Source of the DNA: Phoronis ovalis
Taxonomy: Eukaryota; Phoronida; Phoronidae
Length of the DNA stretch: 21,350 bases
NCBI GenBank assembly: GCA_028565635.1
Contig: JAOXYB010102270.1
Span: 1-21,350, forward strand
Direction: 5' to 3'
The notes under the pieces are model-generated. The model saw only the letters and a list, made by a program, of their open reading frames with translations. It was not told the origin of the DNA and ran no database searches. Positions 1 through 9,362 of this stretch are shown here, one piece after another; position 1 is the first letter of the stretch; each line of letters opens with the position of its first letter. The position numbers were made by a program, and so were the translations under genes.

Positions 1-1290
1 CACACGTGATATAGAGATCGAAGTCCGAGTTACAAGCAACCGAGATAAGAGGTTGGCGAAAGTAACTACTTAACTTCTGAAGTGCTATGATAAGAGCTAC
101 AGTGGGTGGCTTGTACTGATAACAAGACGTGGCACAGATACGGGCTTCTGTGATATGATCCCAAAGTAACAGAGAAATCATTCTAACTTTTTAAATATCG
201 TTTAACAAATGCACAGTTTCTCTCTAATCCTCTAAAGTAACAATCATCGTTATCATAACTTGTCTGTTACCTCATATAAAATGACAAACCTCGTTATATC
301 ATTATTTGTGGAAAATTTTAATCGAGACTTTTCTTAATTTTCTTAACGTGGGTTCAGTCTGTATTAAAAATAGTATTTATATGCTACTGCAAAATAACAG
401 CTAAATTGATATTCAGTACTCTCTAAATTCTCCCTTAATTTGGAAAACATAACTGTAATTGTGTCTGTACATAGCTCAAGTGGTATGGATTCCTGAAGAA
501 AAATGTGATATATTTCAATGCACTTGAAGCTAGTAAACGGGATAATACAAGGAGTCCAATTAAAACATGCGGACTTATTGCAGTGATAATGTTTTTGTAT
601 CACGATACTTAGTGTGTATACTACTGCCACTAATCAGTCAGGACAGTATGTTAAATATTTGTTGATTTTACCAGTACCGGTGTCATGATTAGAATATCCT
701 GGGAGATAATCAGCGTACGATAATAACACGAGGACCCAGTTGAGGCCCAGCGAGGATATGTCATTTTTGTGCCCCTGAATTAAACTGAAAGAAATATAAT
801 TTTTAACGAATTGTTCCTTAGTCAAAGCAAATATGCAGGCATTTGTATATGTGTGTACAATCTGAGTGAGCAGTGTCATAAATGATGGAATTGGATTTTC
901 TTTGATTGATATTTTACTCTAGATCACTTGAATCCACCTAGCGGTGAATATTTCAAAACTTCCAATCGATCATCATCAGGTTCGATGGTAAATTGATGCA
1001 AAGAATCTTCCCTCACTCAAGTTACTAGTATCAAGATATTTGCATTATAATATCAATTTAGAAAGTCTGTCCTTTTATGCCACTGGATATATTACGGAAT
1101 TGTACATTTTCAGCCGTCCTCCGAACGCAGGGATAGTCTCTTCCTTATACTGGAACGTGTTGTGGAAATATTTCCTTGGCCTTTTTAAGCTGATTTTCAG
1201 CATACGCAAAAAATTCTCTTGCTTTTTGCAATCAAATGACATACCACAAATTCGCTTCATTATGGCGTTTACACCTGATACACGACACTA
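1..1290. other. Intergenic, no gene seen
   Basis: AT-rich sequence with only short open frames (364-630 and 634-879 on the - strand). These have no recognisable domain or splice context, so I do not call them genes. One short dispersed repeat lies at 334-379. Confidence 0.5.
334..379 (+). repeat. Short dispersed repeat, copy 1
   Basis: Bases 334-349 and 359-379 are identical to 3015-3030 and 3031-3051. Copy 1 has nine additional bases (350-358, GGGTTCAGT). The partner lies inside the old inverted-repeat element at 2792-3247. Confidence 0.6.
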
Positions 1291-1319
1291 AGAGGACTGG
1301 TCAGAATTTATTCCTGGAA
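1291..1319 (+). repeat. Inverted dispersed repeat, copy 1
   Basis: Reads AGAGGACTGGTCAGAATTTA and onward. It matches the reverse complement of 4303-4331 with a few differences. It directly precedes the degenerate tandem units at 1330-1405. Confidence 0.45.
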
Positions 1320-1329
1320 GTAAAATTAA

Positions 1330-1405
1330 GGAGGGGGTACTTTTTTTAGAGATCCAAAGGGAGACCAATTTTTTTGGAGTGCCAAGGGAGGTGGCATTTT
1401 TTTAC
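1330..1405 (+). repeat. Degenerate tandem repeat, about 28-bp unit, three units
   Basis: Three units share a pattern of a purine-rich GGGAG block, a short spacer, a run of seven T, and CCAA. They resemble, on the opposite strand, the poly-A plus ACCC units inside the elements at 2792-3247 and 11778-12108. Confidence 0.45.
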
Positions 1406-2527
1406 CGTATTATCTAGACCAAAAAATTGTTGTCTTCACGGTTCCTTCAGCATTCCTAATCAGCTGATTGACACAAAACTTTTTAAAAACATAAACATAA
1501 CAATAGATAAAGAAACTGAGGAATAATAGTGTAGTCCACCAATAATAACGCTAACACTGTACATGTAGTGGAATTTGATTTATTCCAAAAGTTGCTAATT
1601 ATTAAAATAAGCTTCTTCCTATAAAAGGTTTTTTAAATATTTATTAAAAGTGACACAATGTGTCATGGCCAAAAAAGAGTCAAGATTACAGGAAATCACA
1701 TCATATATTTAAAAAACCGACCCCCTAGGTTTGCTTCGCACCCTGCAGACACTCGTCTGCATATTCAAATATAGTGAATGGGCCGTTTTTTAAACTGTGA
1801 CTGATGAAAACAGCAGAAATTAGCTAGTAAATCGTTTACAAGTTCGCCACGTGAACGGTGAATGACTGAGATTTTAAAGCGTGAAACGTGAAAAGATAAC
1901 AATTTCAGGCGTGTATGGTAAATAAAATATATATGCGCGAACGACTAAACGTAGCTCAAATTAGAAAATGATATCCCTTCACTCTACATTGTAACGTTTT
2001 TAAGATAATCAGAATTAGGAAAAAAAATTGTTTGTGGTCTTTTGCATTTGGAGGTTGAAAGCTTATACAAGGCAGAATCAAATCAAAATATCGTCTTGGT
2101 TTTAAAAGACACTAGATAATTACTACAGAGGTAATAATATTGCTGATTCGTAGATATGACCTTTGTGAGTCTCAGTATATAATCCTTTTACGGTAACTGT
2201 TTACGTACAGTCATTACAGACATTACATTACTTTACATTACATTACTTCGTCAAAATTAACTTTAAATAGAGATATCTAAAACTGTCTCAGATTTTTAAA
2301 ATTGTGTTTTATTAAAAAAATATGACCTTCATAGTTCAACAGCCAGAAAGAAATTCATTGTTATCAGATTACGCAGAGGTTTATCTAAATGCCAAAAGGG
2401 CAGCATCTTTTCAATTAGAAGGGAATATGTCAGACACAAAAGAATGGTTGGTCATACAGGCTTGAAGTTTGACTTATTATGATTTCGTAAAAAATTCCAA
2501 AACAGGCAGAACTCCATCTTGAAATAT
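1406..2527. other. Intergenic, no gene seen
   Basis: No supported coding sequence. A weak inverted repeat (TTTAAAAAACCG near 1709 against CGTTTTTTAAA near 1785) and a short ACATTACATTACTTT-like tandem at 2218-2246 are the only structures. Confidence 0.4.
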
Positions 2528-2539
2528 CACCTCCAACAC

Positions 2540-2710
2540 AAGATAACAACCCTGAAATCCGGGCCTAAAATATTCCAGTAGGTAAAATACCCACCCTGAA
2601 AGAGCTTAGAGGGTCAAAAATCCACCCTGAAGAAGGCACATGTACATTTACTACTACCTTTGTACTGACAAGCAAACCATTTCTGAAATCCACCACGAAA
2701 ACTTTTACTG
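2540..2710 (+). repeat. Degenerate repeat with CCACCCTGAA units
   Basis: CACCCTGAA or a close variant recurs near 2550, 2591, 2632 and 2690 with A-rich spacers. It has the same style as the units in nearby inverted-repeat elements. The open frame on the other strand (2565-2753) is a by-product of this pattern. Confidence 0.35.
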
Positions 2711-2791
2711 ATGAAACCAAATATCTACTGCACGATTTAAGAAAATTAGACATAACATATGATTGTTAACAAAAAAGAAGAAGAGTCATGT

Positions 2792-3247
2792 GAGGCAGGC
2801 AATATGTCAGTGGGCATCCATGTTTCAACATATCTATTTAAAATGAACCTAAAATAATAGAGTGACCCCGAAACTCAGTCGTAGTGACCTGTTGAAAAAA
2901 TAGCACCCTAAGAGCTTGACCGTTTGGAAAAAATATCCCAATGGAGTGACCAGTAAAAAAAACATCGACTGGAGTCTATACGTTTTTTTATGAATTCGCG
3001 CTTGTGTTACGATGTTAATTTTCTTAACGTCTGTATTAAAAATAGTATTTAATCGCAATGTCACCCTAACAAATTAAAGTGAAGACCTTTAGCGACGACA
3101 CAAGCAAAGTAAGACTTGATCAACTACAATATAACGAGGAAGTGTTTTACCACCCATTTTCGTGATTTTAGGCAAAAAACATACCGACATCTCGAAAATG
3201 TTTAAGCTGAAACATGCGTGCCCGCTTTCATATTGCCATCCCCTTGG
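2792..3247. mobile_element. Old copy of CCCGGGGG-type inverted-repeat element
   Basis: The left end (GGCAGGCAATATG, then CATCCATGTTTCAAC) and right end (GAAACATGCGTGCCCGCTTT, then CATATTGCCATCCCC) match the two ends of the intact element at 11778-12108. The interior has A-rich units ending in GTGACC, and a TTCGTGATTTTAGGCAAAAA stretch close to one in that element. The terminal GC block has decayed and no target duplication remains, so this copy is older. Confidence 0.6.
3015..3051 (+). repeat. Short dispersed repeat, copy 2
   Basis: This 37-base stretch matches 334-379 without mismatch apart from the 9-base gap. It sits inside the element at 2792-3247. Confidence 0.6.
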
Positions 3248-4914
3248 AATTATTCATAACAGAAGCGTATAATATTTGACACCACTGATGAGAAATGAAA
3301 ATTTCAATTGTCTACATAAAATTATGTGTTTTTTTCAGTAAAAAATATCAGTATATTAGCAACCAAGACACTAAAAAACCTTTAATAAAATAGAAAACTG
3401 AAGCTTCATTATTAAAGTAAGCTTAGCTTAAAATTACACCTAAGGTTGAAGAAATCACCAGACAGTAAACGCATGTACACATAAAAAAGTTATAAAATGT
3501 TCGTATAACAAATGTAAGTACTTTGTAACTACCAGACTGATACCTCAGTAACCGGTATAACTGGATTTTCATTGAAATCTGATAAAGCATTGTGACAAAT
3601 GCCATTCACCAACTGCTTTAAATAGCAAAACTAATAGACACTATCTTTTTGTCTGTTACAATCTCAATGTTTTAATCGTGTAAGGATTTTAATAAAAATG
3701 ATTATTTATTACCTTCAAGATTTGCACCAAATAAAGCGTCTACATTGCAATTATTCACATAAAAATCAAGTGCAAAGATATAATAAAACAAGACATCACG
3801 TAATAAATTTACAATTATAATGAGATTCAGTTACTGAAAGTGACAGATTCAGAAAGGACGTTTTTTTCTGAGATAAGATGATACATGAAAATGAACACAA
3901 ATGGTATTTATTTTAACCACGATATGTAACACGGCATACATTATATTGTTTTACATGGCTCAAATACATTGCTTTACCAATGGAGGATGCGGAACAACAC
4001 AGATATACAAAATTATAATGAAAGGTATATTTAAAAAGCTATGTACTCCAACACCTGATCTAGGTGTACAAAGGTGAATTGTGACGATAAAAGTATAAAC
4101 AAATAAATCAATTAATTAATAAAATGTCCACAATTAACAATTATAAATAATTACAAATTTATAATAAATTTAGTCTAAAACATCTATATGTGTCAGAAGT
4201 GAGATATCAAGATTTTTAGTTTTTGTCCTGATGGGGTGCATTTTTATCTTTGACATTCTTGAAGAGGGCCATATTTCCCTTCTAATTTTGAAATAATATT
4301 CCCTTCTGGAAATGAATTCTGACCAGTCTCTAAATTAATCTGGATAAATGCCACTGAGTAAGAACAATAAGAAAAATATCCTGATAAATTCACATGCCGT
4401 CTGTCATCGAAGCATTGTCTTGGGACCCGATATCGGGGAAAACATCGTGAAGTTATAATTCCGTAAATCATATGACTTGCGCAAACAAAATGCGTTGTCA
4501 GAAAAGTCGTAATTTTACCCAATTTTACAACACTTGTAAATATTTACGGAATCGTAACTTTACGTTGTTTCCGATAACGGGACAAGATTATTAAACGAAA
4601 TCCGCTAAATATACCTGACTTTGAAACTACGAGTTTCAATTATTTCTTGTTATCCGGATGTTACACTAACGCATTTCATAGTATGATGCATTTATCCAGA
4701 TGCGGCGCATTTATATGAGTATTCTTCATTTATGCCGATAGATTTAAAATTGGAGTCAACACAAAGAAATCGTTCATCCCAACAGTGCTAATTTCTTGTG
4801 TCAGAGATGTAACATGTAATAAACAGTTGGTAATCTATAAACATAAGAAAGTTAATATTTATGCTTTAAATCTGTACAAAAAAAGTTGGTAGGAGTAAGC
4901 GGCCTAGGGTAAAA
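3248..4914. other. Intergenic, no gene seen
   Basis: Only short open frames, the longest at 4244-4522 on the - strand, without recognisable motifs. The stretch 4090-4180 is very AT-rich. Confidence 0.4.
4303..4331 (-). repeat. Inverted dispersed repeat, copy 2
   Basis: Its reverse complement reads AGAGACTGGTCAGAATTCAT and onward, like 1291-1319. It may be an end of a repeat family; no target duplication was seen. Confidence 0.45.
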
Positions 4915-5322
4915 AACCCTGACATTGTGGTAACTAAAGATCACTAAAAATATACCCTGTCGTAAATGAAAAAAAAAATGAAAAATATACCCTCTTGTAA
5001 ATAACTCTCCCGAAATAGACACCCTGTGTAAAATTCACTTGTAAATCATATACCCTGTGGTAAATAAATATCAAAAAAATTACGAACCTTAATTTTTCAC
5101 ACCTATCATAAATGCATTTTCCAATAAATGTACCCTTTGGTAAACGAATATTTTTCGAAAATATATACCCTGTGGTAAATATCCAACAAGAAAAATTTAC
5201 CCTGTGGTAAATAAGGCTTTGAGAAGCGTAAAAACATACCCTATGGTAAATACAAAAGCTGCAAAAAAGTGGGTTTATTGGGCGGCACCTATATATAGTG
5301 ACTTTAAATGACAGTACCCCCG
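4915..5322. repeat. Degenerate tandem array ending in CCCCCGGG
   Basis: The unit is close to AAAATATACCCTGTGGTAAA, repeated with variation roughly ten times with irregular spacing. The array closes with TGACAGTACCCCCGGG at its right edge, like the ends of the CCCGGGGG elements. No matching left end was found, so it is probably a one-ended or decayed copy. The 133-codon open frame on the other strand repeats YHRV and FTTGYIF because of the array and is not a gene. Confidence 0.6.
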
Positions 5323-6021
5323 GGAAGGTGACCATGTTGAAGCATATTGGCGCATATACCAGTATAATCGATTTTCAGTTGTCGTAGTCTTTATACGAAT
5401 ACATTAAACCTTCTACGCGTCTGCTGAACTCCTGTCATTGATAAATGCGGGAAGGATGCGGGAGTTACAAGAACACCTTTAATCTGTAGTACATTATCCG
5501 TACAAGAACGTGACATTTTTGTGAAGTTCAGACTGGAAGCATAAGGTAGGAATACTGTGTGTCTTTGGTTGTTTTAAATATATTTGAATTGTTAAAAGAG
5601 GCAACTGAAGCGTAATTGATATGGAGTTATAAGTAAATTTGGAGTTTTTGAACTCATTTCTCATGTATTTATTTGTTCATGTATTAATTATATGCAGTAT
5701 AAACTCGCACATTGCACATGTGCCTATTATTACTGGAAATAAATATATACATATATCAAAGATAATTTTATGCTGCCTATAAAGTGATGGTAGCCACACA
5801 GTAAACGCTGTTAAATTATGACGTCAGTTATTTGCTGTTTTTCTAGCTGCTAGGTAATAAACACCACTAAGAACAGCCAGGATTCCCGCCCGACGAGATC
5901 GAGGGATCGACAGTGCTGGCATTTGTGAATTCCATGCTTTGCACTTCATGGCCAGTATTTGTTCGATTTTTAACATTTCATGTGTTTTAACTATTAACAA
6001 TATGGATGTTCATTTTATAGT
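5323..6021. other. Intergenic, no gene seen
   Basis: AT-rich sequence without supported coding potential or clear repeats. Confidence 0.4.
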
Positions 6022-6029
6022 ATATTACT

Positions 6030-6379
6030 CCCGGGGGCACTGCCATCCAAAGTGCATGATTATACATTTTCCATTTGCCGCCCTATGTGGTATGGTTTTT
6101 CAGGGTCCCTGCTTGCAACGGGATATATATCTCAGTCCTGGACGCATATTTTTAGCTCATTTCCAACAAGGGGTCCCGAAAATCATGCTTGCTTATAAAG
6201 GGGTATGTTTTTCCCATGGGAGTTACTAAAGGGTTAGCCATCTTTTCTGACAACTGGGTGTGTTTTTAGCCTTCAGACAACGGGATATGTTTTTTTGCCA
6301 TAGCTGGCTTGCAACGGGTATAGGGTTTGAGGTCTGGGCCCTCCCCCTTGTATCATAAATTGACCAAGTGCCCCCCGGG
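6030..6379. mobile_element. Non-autonomous CCCGGGGG element with 8-bp target duplication
   Basis: It starts CCCGGGGGCACT and ends AGTGCCCCCCGGG, an inverted pair. The flanks are ATATTACT (6022-6029) and ATATTACC (6380-6387), seven of eight identical, which fits an 8-bp target duplication as made by hAT-like and a few other DNA transposons. The interior holds degenerate units around AACGGGTATGTTTTTGCC. Its right third is closely similar to 11619-11731. No transposase is encoded; the open frame at 5939-6229 runs through the boundary. Confidence 0.7.
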
Positions 6380-6387
6380 ATATTACC

Positions 6388-7954
6388 CTTACCTATTTAT
6401 GAGTGATCTATTAATAAATTAATTTTATTTGAAATACTTCATATTTTAGATTGTAGATGTACGTACGTAAACCATAGAAAGCTAGTCTTCCAGCACTGTG
6501 CTTTTCATATTACACCGTGGGTTCTGCAGTACGTATTTGCATGATTCGTTACGAGGTGAGACAAGATTTATCTGATTAACTTACAATATGTAGGAATTTA
6601 TAACTAATAGTAATATTGACAAAGATACCATCCTGCAATAATTTGGTATTGATCTATTGGGAGCCTCTGGATTCATGTGAAAAATCTGAAACTATTATAA
6701 GTAAGTTATAATAGTCCCAGGACTGTTGCTTATAAACTGGGACTCTTTTAAATTATGTATGATCTTTTGAATGAGTGTGTTACAAGCCTTAATATATATT
6801 GCATCCTTCATATAGCGTCACACAGTATAAAAAGATAGTGATTCTAGGACAAATCCCCCTCTGAACAGTTTTTGAATTTGTTTTTGTCTTTTTTATCATG
6901 GGAATGATCCAAGGGGAAATTGCCTGATACCCAAGGTAATGGCATCTTATAGTTCTTCAGGTTCAAAAAGGTACCCTTATCAGGATAAAATGATTTTTAT
7001 TGGGAAACTATATCCTTTTTACGGTCGGAATTTTGAGATCACTGATCTAGAACGCGTCCGGGGTTACTTCCAAATATTGCATAAGGTGAGGCTCAGCCCG
7101 CACCTCCAAAACCCACATCCCGGGCCCACACCTTTCCTGAGCTAAACCGGCGAAAACCCCATCCTTTCATCCTCAACACAAAAAACTGTCCATAATTTGG
7201 AAGTCAAAAATACCGATTTTAAAAACACATTCCTCTTTTATTAGAAATTTGACCTTTGACCTCCAAATGACTTTTGACCTCACAATAGCCCACCTTGGGG
7301 ATGTGATACCTCAAATAACGTATCTACATAGCTGTAACTGTCATATAGCTTGCTGCAGATACAGATAAAGAAAACATACAAAACTGGTAGGAGTGAGCTA
7401 TAAGATTCACAGTTGAATAAGGACGAAAAAAGAGCGGCGAGCGGCTATCCACCAGGGGTTAATAATTGAGTGTTTGAACGATTTCATCGATTTTTTTATG
7501 TATAGATTTATACACAAAAAGATGGAATCGACGGTGACAACCTCTGGTGGTGACATATTAACTATTACGTGATCCATTAAAAGGAAATGATCTGATTAGT
7601 CTCCAAAGTTTTATTACTTTATCCTTAAGACTACTAGTCAGATTTATAAACAGAATTGTAACTGTAACAAGAAAGGGCTTTAAAAAAGTCAGGCACTCGA
7701 AGTATTTTGAAACAGATTTTCCAAGATAACCTTATACTGTATGAGCACCAAACATGTATATACATAAAAAATTATGCATTAATTGTTTGTGCACAGGTGT
7801 TTTACGGCAATGTAGTTGTAAATGTTATTGTATATTACTAATTAGTCCTTGCCCGGGATATTAGTTGTACAAGTAATGGCTGTTCGAAAAGTAGATATAA
7901 ATGCATTTTTAAGGCGTGTAATTTAGGATAACACAATATAAAGAAATGCATTCC
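6388..7954. other. Intergenic, no gene seen
   Basis: No supported coding sequence. A GC-richer patch at 6840-7270 contains CCCGGGCC and repeated TTTGACCTCC/TTTTGACCTC and may be an old repeat. An open frame at 6939-7145 inside it has no recognisable motif. Confidence 0.35.
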
Positions 7955-8169
7955 CTTACGAAAAATGTCTGTAGAATTGTCTATAGAATTCTATAGAACA
8001 ATTATAGAATTCTATGGAAAATACAGAATTCTATAGAGAACTCTCTAAAATTCTATAGAGAGCTCTATAGAGATTCTATAAAGCTCTCTATAGAGCTATA
8101 TGGAGCTCTATAGAGCTCTATAGAAGCTCTATAGAAGCTCTATAGAATTCTATAAAACATTTTCGTAAG
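7955..8169. mobile_element. Foldback element built from CTATAGAG palindromes
   Basis: It is bounded by CTTACGAAAAATGT (from 7955) and ACATTTTCGTAAG (to 8169), which are reverse complements apart from one base. The interior is almost wholly CTATAGAATT, CTATAGAGAG and CTATAGAGCT blocks, each a palindrome or near-palindrome. The whole 215 bp could fold in many registers. No target duplication was seen. Confidence 0.65.
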
Positions 8170-9084
8170 AGTTCTAAAAGTTATACCAGGGAAATATAAA
8201 TTATAATAGCTACTGAAGGAATAGAGTAAAATCTGATTTACACACTCCCTGCCAGATATGTGTGACCCTTGATACCAACTGTACATGTATTTAAATGCAG
8301 TTAGCAGATTGTTTTTCGCGAGCTTGCGAGTGTATTGACTGTATTAGGTTGATGTTGCCTCTGACAAAATACCACCTCGAATTTGTTTGTAGAAATAGAC
8401 TCTTCCATTTCTCTTCTAAAAAATTTAGCTTAATTACAAGCAATTTTTTCCAGTATAAATACTAATAGGTTTGCTGCGTAACAGCAGCAACACTTACAAA
8501 TGCACAGTTATCACATTAATTAATAATAAACCCAGGAGTGACAACTGAATTTTAGATATTGTATTTATCGCAATCTTAGATATTGTTCTTTCTTTTAATT
8601 GTTACTTGTTTTGCTATATACAATAGAGGACTACTGTTGCACCAGGCTCAGAAAATCATAAACCCCCTTGCGGTGTCTAACTAAAAAGATATAGGATGGT
8701 TTAGCGACAAGAACAACGTAGGAACCGGCTAGGCATGCCATAAGGTGTCTTAACAGTTGTTTTTGACGTGCGTCCCATTTGTCGTGAAAACATCTGTAAC
8801 TCAGGGTGCTACATTACAATTTCGTTTCTGTTGTTTTAAAAGTTCAAGTACACAAAAAGTTCGCAATCTGATGATTGTGTTCTGGAATATCAGCTGGTGT
8901 TTTACGTACTACGCCAATTTAAATTTATCATCTTCTTGCGTGTACTTGTGTGTTTTTAAAAATCATTGAGGATTCTGTGATTTGTATAATTAAAGCTTAG
9001 ATTCGTTTAGCAGCTTGGTATCTTTGAACTTAATGCTGATAATTTTTGTTATCATCTTATATATACTACCAACCAATATTGTAA
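8170..9084. other. Region upstream of the aquaporin gene
   Basis: It should contain the promoter and 5' UTR, possibly with a 5' UTR intron. TATAATTAAAG near 8985 is TATA-like and about 100 bases before the ATG, but this is weak evidence in AT-rich DNA. The open frame at 8757-8969 has no recognisable motif. Confidence 0.35.
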
Positions 9085-9362
9085 ATGCAGGAATTGAAAG
9101 ATATGGGCGACAAGGGGAACGTTCAGGCCAAAGATTCTGAGAAAGGTATTCGCGAAAAACTGGTATCTTCAGTTGGCAGTGAGGAAGAGCCAAAGGGAAT
9201 TTTTAATACTATAGTACGACCATGCGTTGTGGAATGTTTTGGTCTGGTTATATTTGTGTACATTGGTGCAATGTCTATTAGCGGGAAAGGAGGTATTGTT
9301 GGTGCAGCTTTGGCGCACGGTTTCACAATATTTCTACTGGTAGCTGCTTTGGGACATATTAG
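9085..9362 (+). CDS. AQP8: Aquaporin exon 1 (residues 1-92 plus split codon)
   Basis: This exon encodes the hydrophilic N-terminal tail (about 40 residues, Lys/Glu rich), helix 1 and helix 2 up to GHI. The donor is AG|GTATGT at 9363. The last two bases join exon 2 to make the Ser of SGGHYNPAV. An open frame continues to about 9444, but that part is intron. The TAA at 9082-9084 rules out an in-frame extension upstream. The bases TGCAG just inside the ATG could act as a splice acceptor if there is a 5' UTR intron; the start would then be the ATG at 9103, which has G at -3 and G at +4. Confidence 0.9.

Noticed and set aside
364-879. Open frames of 88 and 81 codons on the - strand
   Set aside because: Short, adjacent but unrelated, no recognisable motif, and no splice signals that would join them into a gene.
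4244-4522. 92-codon open frame on the - strand
   Set aside because: No recognisable domain; it overlaps a dispersed repeat at 4303-4331.
4934-5335. 133-codon open frame on the - strand with repeated YHRV and FTTGYIF peptides
   Set aside because: It is produced by the degenerate tandem array. The peptide repeats follow the DNA units, and there is no domain or splice context.
7955-8169. CRISPR array, considered because of short regular repeats
   Set aside because: There are no unique spacers; the units are palindromes with no constant repeat-spacer design and the context is eukaryotic.
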